Positions 12,901-24,900 of a stretch of 64,000 bases of DNA are shown piece after piece (within the stretch, counting starts at the first letter, position 1; each line of letters starts with the position of its first letter). Under the pieces are notes generated by a model. The model was not told the origin of the DNA. It searched no databases and saw only the letters and a program-made list of their open reading frames with translations. A program made the translations under genes and the position numbers. Source of the DNA: Phoronis australis (lineage: Eukaryota; Phoronida; Phoronidae); NCBI GenBank assembly GCA_002633005.1, contig NMRA01000159.1:60001-124000 (forward strand), given 5' to 3'.

Positions 12901-15900
12901 AAGGTCTCAGAGAATGTCACATAATTGCTAGTTAAAGCTATCTTGAAGGGTAACATCTGTAATTTTGATTCCTACATCGCTCTGAGCCTACTAGTGTCAT
13001 AAATTGTCAAATGTAGCAAACTGTTTAATTCAAACAGCTGTAAATAACACCCACATGCTTTAAACTTGGCTTCCATCTGAGAATTTTGATTTTCAGCACT
13101 TGTCCAATGGAATTGGCTTTGACTTGTTCATTTCTTTGATTATTCACTGTGATACCTGAGTTATGGAAAAACTGAGGGTAGTCCATAACTTGAAAGCAAA
13201 TTCGATCATTTGGCTTGCTGCAATCGCTTATTGAGCCCAGTGTCGAACATTTAGGAACCATTGGTTTCCTCCACGCTCATAACATAACTGTAGTACCTTG
13301 AAATGTGTTAAGTCACTTCTATACACAGACTTTACATTAGAGCTACTTGCACCACTTTGAGTGGATCGTCAATAACTAGGGTAAGGTGAAAGTTGTTGCT
13401 CTGTGCATGACAATGAACACCTAATGCGAATACAGCACACATGTAACAGCAGCAGATTAATTACTTCTGCCTCACCCCAGGTTTGCGGCCACACAGGAAT
13501 TTGAAGTGGCGCAAGTTACCGTAGAACAAGTTACCCTACTTCAATAAGGTGGAGTAAGTTGTCACAAGTGGGATAGGTTGCGCTAGTTTAAGTAACGTCC
13601 ACACAGCCTCCAAGCCTTGCAACAACTCGTTCCTGGAGTAACTTGTTCTAGGGTAAGACTGTGTTTGGACTGCACTTTAGAGACTGCGTTCCTCAAGCAA
13701 CTCTGTAATTTATTGTTAATACATGTAAGCTCTTTTGTATCCCAGTTACATTTTTATGACATGTTGTTGTCTTTGATAGGAAATATTGTCATGATTGACT
13801 TGGGCTTGTTTGCTTTGCATACCTCATTCTGTGTAAATCGAATGATTTCTCTGTCCTGTTCAGGCTGATAGTCCAGTCGATGTGATTGACTTGGATGGTC
13901 CACCTATCAACATCACCCATCGCCTCACGCCCCGCACCACGCCTCCACTGAGCCAGGGTATCCCAATTTACTTGTCGCTTCAGGAAATAGTCATTGTTGG
14001 CAATTGTTTTGAACAGGTAAGTGCTGGCAAAGTATTGATTATGAGTGAGGTCAGTTGATTAGTACTTGGTCAGAATTCAAGGACCTTGCTTTGACAATCG
14101 TATTTGGGTTTTGATGGGGTAACTCTTCCGCATAGTATTATTGTAAATCAGGGGTGTCGTTGACACACAACAGGGCTTTTGAAATTGAAATGCAAGGTCA
14201 ATGAAAAGAGATTTTGTGAACCCTGCTCTTGGTCATACAACTCCAATTGGACTGGGTACTGTCTAAAGGAATTTAACAAAGGGCTTTTGGTCCTGGCTGA
14301 GAAGACAATTCTTTCATTACACCCTTTGGATTCTGAATAGCAGAGCCCAGAATGGCAAATACATGTGTTAAGTTAGCTGGTGATTTTAATGCCAGAATGT
14401 GGTCTGTGGCGGCTTTAAGAGGGATGTTACTGTTCTTGTTACAGATAAAATTTAGTGAACTCACCATAGACATGTTCCGCATGTTACAAACATTAGAGAA
14501 AGAGCCACAGGAAGACCTGACCTCCAACCACCTTCAGGACGAATCACCGGCTCCGGGCAGATCACCGTTTGTAAGTGTTACATGATCGGTGCAAAAATGC
14601 ACCAGTCAAATTTGGTAAATTGGAGCACTTGAGTCTAGGAAAAGGTGTTGCTGCCGTGGTGAATTATTTGAACAACGCGATTCCAAATGCTGTTTCTGCA
14701 CTCCGCATTTCTATTGAGAAAATTATCATGTTCATTTTGTTACAAGATTTCTAAATTGACATCGTGTAAATTCAGGTTGACATGCAAGGCAAACTAAATT
14801 GCAAATATCGCCACTGAGTAGGTGGGCACTAAGCCGGGCGTGGGCATTTAAAAGCCAAGATTTTGAGAAGTGGGTTTTGACCTTTTACTGGAACCACCAA
14901 TGAGTAAACAATGAGGGTATTCCATTGATGGTAGCATAGTGGGCTGTTCCTTTGTATAGAAGTTCTGGGAACATCAACATAGCCTCTTCACAAAGGTTTT
15001 TATTGATGAAAATCCTGAAAAATGCCGACAGTTTTGTAAAACAAATTATTATAAGTTCAAGTTCAACTTGGTATTTGGGAAAATATTGTGCTTTAAAAAT
15101 CCTGTAGCCTTGACTGCTTAGGGTAGGTGGGCAAACAAGCATGGGCGTTTAAATGTGACGATTTGAGCGGGTTTTTAGTTCAACATGGGTGTCTTGTTTT
15201 TGTGAGAACCAGTTGATAAATGTTGTGATTTTAGTGCGTGCAAAATAAGGTGTATGTGCAAATTAAGTGGAGAATTACGGTAACCGTAATGTGAATCTGT
15301 AAGTTGCAGGTTTTGTACTCAGTTAATGCATGGTTCATCTTCTATTCATACACAGCTGTGGGTTATACAGAAAGTGTCAGGCAAATTTTTTGAGATTTTC
15401 AATCGTAAATCCGTAAGTTTCTGGCTAGCGAATGGGGTTCAATATATTAAGTGCAATCCCTTGTTTTCCCTTGCATGAAAATCATCTTGAGAAGGTGTTG
15501 TTTCTGTGCAACTGAGTTGAGCATGTTTCGTTTCACACCATGCGAATTTCATGGGCCAGGATGTGAACGGATATAATGTAATGCAAACGGAATGAAGTCA
15601 ATTGGAAAAATAGGTGACTGGTTTTTGTTAATGTATAACAGATTGGGGCAATGTCTCACAGTCAACTGCATTACTTCCAATGCAGGCTCTTGACTATTTC
15701 CTGTAAAACACTCGCTGTCATGCCACGTCCATTGTTTGATTTTTATTAATTATATTATTGCAATGAAAAACTGTTTTATTGCTAGAATTCTCGACTTCCG
15801 CATTGATCCTCCCATTCCTATATGAAATTGAGAGTTATCATGTGTAACTGAACTGAAATATGTGCGTGACAAGATGAAATACACATTTTGGTTGTTCAAT

Positions 15901-18900
15901 GTACATTGTCTGAAACCTGTCGCTAGCGAAGTGCCCGACACATACAGTCGCGCCCGCATGCCCACTTAACAAAGGCGCTCTGAGACGCAACAAGGACATT
16001 TAGCATAAAAATAAATGAACTATTATAACTAAAAAAGATTGACAATAAGCGTACAATTACTAACGTCCCATCACATACTTGTCCCAGATATTGATCCCAA
16101 GTGACTGAGCTAAGGACTCCAAACGGACTGTTGCTGGTCTGGTCTTACTCATTGCTGACAAAAATTTATGGCCTGTGCTGTAACATGTCTTCTAATCATC
16201 ATTGCGGCTAATGTGAGACACGTACGTATTCTTGTTTTTCTGGACACAAAGACTAAAAACTGCAGGTTAACAGTGGTGGGCGAAACGTGTCTATTGTTTG
16301 CATTCTAAGCAAGAGCTTTCTTAGAAATTGAATGTCTCACAGCATTCATCTGTCGATTTACTCCATCCTTGNATATGAAATTGAGAGTTATCATGTGTAG
16401 CTGAACTGCAATATGTGCGTGACAAGATGAAATACACATTTTGGGTGTTCAATGTACATTGTCCGAAGCCTGTCGCTAGCGAAGTGCCCAACACATACAG
16501 TCGCGCCCACATGCCCACATAACAAAGGCGTACTGAGACGCAACAAGGACATTAGCATAAAAATAAATGAACTATTATAACTAAAAAAGATTGACAATAA
16601 GCGTACAATTACTAACGTCCCATCACATACTTGTCCCAGATATTGATCCCAAGTGACTGAGCTAAGGACTCCAAACGGACTGTTGCTGGTCTGGTCTTAC
16701 TCATTGCTGACAAAAATTTATGGCCTGTGCTGTAACATGTCTTCTAATCATCATTGCGGCTAATGTGAGACACGTACGTATTCTTGTTTTTCTGGACACA
16801 AAGACTAAAAACTGCAGGTTAACAGTGGTGGGCGAAACGTGTCTATTGTTTGCATTCTAAGCAAGAGCTTTCTTAGAAATTGAATGTCTCACAGCATTCA
16901 TCTGTCGATTTACTCCATCCTTGCGAAAGGATGAGGGAGTTAATAATAATGTCTCATGATTAATGCGAAGATATTTTTAAGAAGTATCAAACCGCACTTC
17001 AGTCCAACTTTCAATTTGAGATTTTATATGCTTCGGAAACAACATTACTGTTAATGATTTCTAATCTTGAGTTCGGCCAAAACATAGCGAGTGCTTGTTA
17101 AGATTCAACACCACGAACTTTTATTTACACCACCAGCGACAAGAATTATAAATTATGGCCGCTTCAGTTTGTTCCGGAACTTTATTCATTTATTTATTTA
17201 AAATTCTTTAAAAGACTGGGTGACCACTTCAGTGAATACACTGATTTTCAAGTGGGCCCAGTCAGAAATAATCACATAGTGATTCACTCTGCTATTAGCG
17301 ACACTTTTCTTTTGAAATGTAAATCTTTTAAATGTAAAGACAGGTTCATTTTGCTGTAGCTATAAATAATTTGTTTGTATATTTGCGGCCTTCTTGAAAG
17401 TTTGTTTATTTCGTTCCCCTCGTCTTACCGTCATCCCTGTGATATGGGTAGGTTGCTAAGCAACATAAAATTCATTCTAACCACTCTTTATTGTCAGTAC
17501 AAACGTGTTTCACTTAAATATTGTTTTTCTGAGTCACACAATGTATTTTACCGCCAGATCACATGAGGGGAAACAAACTCAGTTTTATGTTACGTTTGAT
17601 GCAGTTTTGTTTCAGCATGTCCTTCAATCTGTTTAATGGTTTCGTCACCCAGCCGTTCATTGACTGCAAATTGCGTAGCACTCACACCGTGTATGTACAT
17701 TTCAGTGGAATGTTGTGGGGGCTTCCGCTTTTTCTTTTTGTTTGTGGATATCGTTTTCCTTTTCCTTTTGTGGGTAAAAGATTTGGTGGAGGGATTTGAA
17801 ATTGATAATATATGCTGTTTGCTTGCATGGTTAAGTAATTTGTAATTTAAGGATTTGAGTGTCTAGGATCAAGGCTTCTTGTTACTCTCAAAAATATTTC
17901 AGAATGAATGTAATTTAGGGTAATTGCTTTTGCGACAGGATGGTCTCTCTAACAAATGGTTTCCATGACTACAAGTTTCACACGTCAGAATGTGTGACCT
18001 TGTATTTGTTGGACTCACATGAAGGTTTTTGAAAGGTTTTACGCTTGATTGGGTTTCGGATGTGCTTTATTAAATGAGACAACATTGTCACAAATTTTAG
18101 TGGTTTTGGAGTTCTGGTGGATTGACCAGAGGTAGTGTCTTGTGGTGGTGTGGTCTATATGGTTTTGTCTCTTTTTTGTCGTATTGGGAATAAAATATTG
18201 ATGAAGAAGTTAGTAAGCACAGTCTGTTTGGGACTTGGTCATTCAAATGTTTTAGAACACATCTATTGTTACGGCACTCACTACTGGAACAGCAGACACG
18301 TGAAATTTTAATGTTTTGTCAAAAGTTCTCATCCAAGGTAATCTTCAGAAATATGACTATCCTTAGCGTGATTTGCAATGAACAGTTCTTGTCAAACCAA
18401 AACTTGAAGAATTTTTAGCATTCTTGGTACTATATCAATGTAGAAGTTAGTATAATTGAAAATTGTAATTTCAGCAAATTATTTTTGTGTGAAGTAGAAG
18501 AGATTGCTGTACTTTATGTTACAAAACAGTAACTTCCATCCATGGTTATAAAACAGTCATTGTGTTTGCCTGTAATGTGATATGTAATTTTTGCTCATGA
18601 TTGCAATATTTTGTTAACTTTTGTTACACATAATTGCAATATGTTAACTTTAATTTATTACACATGTAATATAACTTTTATTGCACGTGATTACAAGAAC
18701 TCCCATTGTTGTTGTTAAGTAAAGTGTTATATTCTACCAACCACGCATTCATTGTCTTATCTTAGGAACATGCTGACAAGGGCCCCAAGAACCGTGAGAA
18801 CCCCCACAAGTACCTGCTATACAAGCCCACATTCTCTCAACTCAACACCTTCCTGGCGTCTGGTATGAAGGAGTTACCCCCCAGTAGTGCCATGTTGTTG

Positions 18901-21900
18901 TATCTGTCCTCAGATGGGTCACCCCCGACACAGCCACAGGCAGAAGATGGTAAGTTGTGGCAGCCTTAAGGTGCTCAATGTATTCCCTGTAGCAAAATAA
19001 AGGTGACAAAAGATTGCAGGGGGCGGGGGTTGGGGGGGGGCAACCCTGGTCTCCCACTTTGGGTTTACCTGAATACCTACAGGTTATTAATAGGAGGGGT
19101 CTGAAGGNACCTGAACACCTACAGGTTATTAATAGGAGGGGTCTGAAGAAACCTGGATCTGCACTTTGGGTCAGTACCTGAATTATTAATGGGAGGGGGT
19201 CTGAAGAACCCTGGATCCTCACTCAGGATCACTTGACGAGGCCTTTATTTCACTTATCTCTAGAACCCAAGTGAATTCCTCCAAACCAAAGCCCTGTGAA
19301 AGATGTAGGTGAGGGAAATGACGGCCGAACCCATTAATTATAATCCCAAATAATTAGCGATAAACCCACCAACAAATCTAGCTGGCTTTCTTCACTTACT
19401 CATTCCTGGAACGTTCCTATTTTCATTGGACAGTGTACTTTGTGAGTACGATATTAAATTCTGTTTCAGTATAGCATAGATCTACACTGTATATTGTTCT
19501 TAGTCAAAGTGGTTTTACATCATGATGAAAGCTGTATGATTTTTAGAATTTAACGAAATAAATGTGATTTGGGGAAAATATTTTCATTTCTCGCAACATT
19601 GGGTCTGTAACTAAGTTCATAAATCACGCGATTATTGTAATTAGTCATATCAGAATTCACAATAGATGGCGCCACCTGGTGCCAAGCTCTGCACTGTGAA
19701 TTTCGAAACCCGCAGCATCTCATCATGTTTACCAGCCACCTTGTTACTATGGTAATATTCTACATATGCCAACATTTCTTTGCATAGGGACTTTGCAGTG
19801 TGCTTCCTCAAATATGAATGGACGTTGGCTATTACTTTGAATGTTGGCATGTTTGAATAGCTGCCCTTTCTAAATATTCAACTACACTCGGAATATGGGA
19901 ATTACATTTATTTTTTGCGTTGAAATATAAAGTAGGATTACAGTAAATGGGTTAATTTTTGTGTTATTTTGCAGGAAGTCATCAATGGCTTTATGATCCT
20001 GTTACTGTGGTTTGAATGTCGTTGCTAGATCACTCCTCAAGAATTGTTTTGAGTAGACTTGTAATATTGCAATAATGGGAGATGTAATTTCATGTAATCT
20101 GATGGTAAACAAAGAATCCAACCACTTAACTTGTTCAGACTTACTAGTGACAGTCTCTTCAATGTAGAGTTCTGAAATTTACCTGAACCAATTAATTTTT
20201 TGGCTATGTTTGACTTGGTAGCATTATTTTCTGATAAAGAAATCAGTTTCCACTGCCATTCATTTACCTAATGGATGGTACTTGAATGTGAAATTTGTCA
20301 ATGTTTACAAACATTGTAAGTTGTGTTGTGTGTCGCATCTTGCCATTCTTTCAGTGGCCTATGATCACGGAGGGGTATGCACCAACAATCGCCGTGACGA
20401 CGCTGGTCAGATAAAAATGCCAAACAAGAGGCCGCCTCTTACAAAAGATATCAATTGGTAGGTGTATGTTTGAACCAATGATATTTCATGCTGGTGGTTG
20501 CTTAATGCTTGTTTAAACAACGCGTTGCTTGTTGCTAGTGATTCGGGTTTATTTTATTTATTTGTTATTTAATGAAGCACTTGTACCATTTATGTCTTAT
20601 ATCAGTCTTCTAATCGTATCAAATGTATTGTATAGTATGTATTATAATATTGCTGTCACGTTGTTTCTATTCATCTCTTGTTTTATGTTGTATTCAAGTG
20701 TGTTGTACAGTGGCCCTCAATGTACAGTGGCCCTCAATGTACAGTGGCCCTCAATGAAGCGTCTTTTGTCTTTGAGGATCTCCGGCTTACATATCCCAAT
20801 GTGTTTTTTTGTTGTATTTCACTAATTGTTATTTTATATATAAGTTAATATTAAATGTATTACATCTCTCCCCCTCCCTCCCTCGCTCTGTCCTCGTGAG
20901 TTTTCGTAACGTTTGAAGTTTTTGCTTTAATTATTACTTGTGTCGGTATCTGTATGAAATACTGTGGCTGGGCTTGTTAATCCAGGAACCATTAGAAATG
21001 AATTTTTGCTCACCCTATAAAATCACTTTCTCATTATGAATTTCTTAGCAGATATGAATATAAGTATGTCTCAACCTTTTCATTCAGTCAATTGTGTATC
21101 AAATAAATCGTTCTAGCTTACACCCCGGCGACCTCTATCCATACCTACGGAAACCGCTCTTCCTCATAGTTGACAGTGACAACTCGATGGCGTTTAGTGT
21201 AAGTGCATTGTTTGACTGCTGTACAGATCTTACGGCTCAGATATAAAAATGGATCTTCCAGATGAACTCGACTTACTGTGGACTTTCAAGTTCAATTGAT
21301 GCTCACATTGTAATGAAAATGTGTCTGTCACAGTCACGTCATTAACACTGTCCTGTCATTACTTACAGCTGCTTAGTATCAGCCTTCATTCAAAATTCGA
21401 TGATTTAGATGTTGTACCATTGGCTATAATTGAGCTGGTGTCGACTTGTTACTCATTCAGGTTTTGGAAGAAATGGCCACTTTGTGTACTATTCAGTTGC
21501 GTTAGCATGGCTAGTCACTTTATGTATCTAATATGACCTTGAACTATAACGAACTACTAGTTCTCCTCAAGTTCAAAAATCAATTAACCAGTTTTTCAAT
21601 GTTATGACGACTGATCAAAATCAAATCGGATATTTTGGGAGTGCCGATTCATTGCATCTTTAATAATGCACGCATGTGACATTTTACATAAGGATTAAAT
21701 TTGCTCTTTGATCTCATGATGGGTATGGTAGTCCTAGATTTGATGACAGGGCAGGTAGCCCCAGACTTGATCCCAGGACAGGTAGCCCCAGATTTGATCC
21801 CAGGACAGGTAATCCCAGACGAGATCCCTGGACAGGTAGTCCCAGATTTGATCCCAGGACAGGTAGTCCCAGACTTGATCCCTGGACAGGTAGTCCCAGA

Positions 21901-24900
21901 CTTGATCCCTGGACAGGTAGCCCCAGACTTGATCCCAGGACAGGTAATCCCAGACTTGATCCCAGGACAGGTAGTCCCAGACTTGATCCCAGAACCAGTA
22001 GTCCCAGACTTGATCCCAGGACAGGTAGCCCCAGATTTATCCCAAGACAGGTAGTCCTAGACATGTTCCCTGGACAGGTAGTCCAAGACTTGATCCCAGG
22101 ACAGGTAGTCCTAGACTTGATCCCTTGCCAGGTAGACTTGATCCCTGGACAGGTAGTCCCATACTTGATTCCAGGACAAATAATCCCAGACTTGATCCCT
22201 GGACAGGTAGTCCCATACTTGATCCGAAGACAGGTAGTCCTAGACTTGTTCCTTGGACAGGTAGTCTCAGACTTGATCCCAAGACAGGTAGTCCTAGACT
22301 TGTTCCCTGGACAGGTAGTCCCAGACTTGATTCCAGGACAGGTAGTCCCAGACTTGATCCTTGGACAGGTAGTCCCATACTTGATCCCAAGACAGGTAGT
22401 CCTAGACTTGTTCCCTGGACAGGTAGTCCCAGACTTGATCCCAGGACAGGTAGTCCCAGACTTGATCCCTGGACAGGTAGTCCAAGACTTGATCCCAGCA
22501 CATGTATTCTTAACCTTTATACCTACCCTTCTTTCTTGTAGAGTTTACCCAACTTATTCAGTCAACCGTTGGTTTGCTTGTTGTCTCCAGAGGTCACTCC
22601 TGCACCTATACTAGGTGAGTGGGCCACTGTCAGTATGTGTAACAGTTGTCAGCTTACGTGAAGTCCTCTCACTTGCCTGTAGCAGCTACCACATCGGAGT
22701 CAGCATGGTTATAGGAGACGTGATAGTAATTATTGACTTGTGATCAGAGCCATCTATTGGGATTATTGACTGATGATCAGAGCCATCTGTTGGGATTAGA
22801 AACAAGAGTCAGTGGTATCATACATGTCACCTCAGCCTAATAGATGTATGGTCTGAGATATTACCTGAACACTTATGCTTTTCTGATCTGTCTGTAGTCA
22901 ACACAATGTACATTTACTTTCTGTCTCCTCAGTGAACGAAACGTCTGACTACAAACCCTACAATTCCAAATCAGTTGTTCGTAATCGAGTATCATGATTG
23001 TGAAAGTGTTTGGTTTGAACATGGATTTAAAACGGAAATATTTCTACGTATTTGTATGTTTTACAGTAAGTTATTCTGTGTTTTCTTGTTTGCCTTTTTG
23101 GCAAAAACTTTACAAGAAATGTCTCAACTTAGCGAGGTCCACTACATTCATGAAGAATGTGTTGTATAAAGTTTCATACTGTAGCTGTAATCATCATCAG
23201 TTTTATATTGACTGCTGAATAGTTAATTCATGAGTGTTTTATAATGTGTTTGTTACTTTGTTAGGTTATTGATAAGATTTCATGATTGACAAAAATGTTT
23301 TTGCAGTTGAAACTTGTACTTTCAAATTGTTTTTTTTTTATGTTTTTGGCAATGTGTTGCTGTCAATAGCAGTCTTCACACAATTAGGCCTACAACATAA
23401 GATTGTCAAAATGGGTTGTAAATGCTAAAAATACGGTAAACATTCTCCAATTTGGGACAGTCTCTAAAATTTGTGACAACGAAATTCAAGCTGAAGTCAT
23501 TTTTTGATACTGACATTCATCATGTTTCTCAAATATTTTGTTTTGAATCAGCAGAGTCTGAAAATAGACTTGGCAGTTCATAAAATTGTTGAAAGTAGCG
23601 TCCGATGCAACATTTTCGTGCATCCCCATGGTACATAACATCCAAGTGAATGGTTGTTTGTAAGTTGATCATCATTTTTGTCTATTTCTAAAATTTAGTA
23701 CAAGTTATGACCTTGACCAATATGATTAATTTTCACCTTTCCCAAACTGAGGAATTTTTACGGTAACTGAAATTCTATGGTGAAAGTTACTCTATGTTAA
23801 TACTTTATGACTACCTTCAGATCAGCGTCACCGTGGCAACATGTTCACTCTGTTCCTGTACAGCCCCCTGGAGGGAGTCTGCTTAACTAGTAATATTGTT
23901 GACATCTCCTCAAGAAACTGGGAGTCATGCCAAGGGATCATTGACAAGTTTATAGGAGAGGCAAGCCGTATGTTTACCAAAGCAAGAGATTTAGGTAATC
24001 ATGCTTTTCCCTTCAGTTATCGCTTGCTGAAAAATAATCTGTTGAGATTCTTGTGTTTAGTGGCTGGTTGAGGGAACTCATTTAAGTTTCACCGTTTGTC
24101 GTTTGTGTCGAAATGCGGCCAAGCTTTTCCTTCTTCTTGAAACCTCTACATAAGAGTACCAGCATAGTATGCATAAAGATGAGCTTTGATTCGATATCTT
24201 AGTTGTAATTTTTGTCTAGCAGATCAACAGCGTTTCTGCATGTTCAAGTGATCGCTGTTGTCAATGTAATTTTGATGCAGCCATTCTTGCATGTGAAATT
24301 GACCAAAAACACATGTTTGCAAAGGATCAGAGCCCAGGGTCTAATCTTTTCACTGAAGATAGAACTCAAAATTATTTTTGGCATCTTTCATTCTGTTTTT
24401 GGGAACTCAAGATGAATGTCCATATTTTATAATCGAGTACTTAATGCCTTATGTGGATGACAGTCTTATCCTAGTTTGCATTGAATGACCCCACCATTAA
24501 GGCTAAAAGCTCAAGTTTTTACTCGAAATCCTTATTTACTCGAGCACAGAATATAGACATTTATCTCAAATTCTAACAAAAGCAGAATGGGAAAGGTCAA
24601 AATTAATAACTTCTATTTGGAGTAGGATTAGATCTTGGCCCTTGTTTACAAGAAATGTCCTAATATGTACAGGTGCTATGTTTGTAGACATGGTATATAT
24701 GCAGTTCCTAGGCGATGACTTTCTTCGTCTGCTTCTCCTACGGTTCGTCTTCTGCTACACAGTCCTGCGGGCTCACAGGGGTTTCAAGGTGAGCGTGCAG
24801 CTGACTGGACGACCTTGGTGTTTTTAAGAAATTCTTCATGTTTTCAATGTGTAAATCTTGCAAAATTTCTCTCTCCAAGTCATTTACTGTACACGCGAAT

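Noticed and set aside
21701-22614. Repeat peptide frames (PGQVVPDLI type) as a possible secreted repeat protein
   Set aside because: They run over a SCAI intronic minisatellite and into the SCAI exon k splice site in another frame, and frames are open on both strands.
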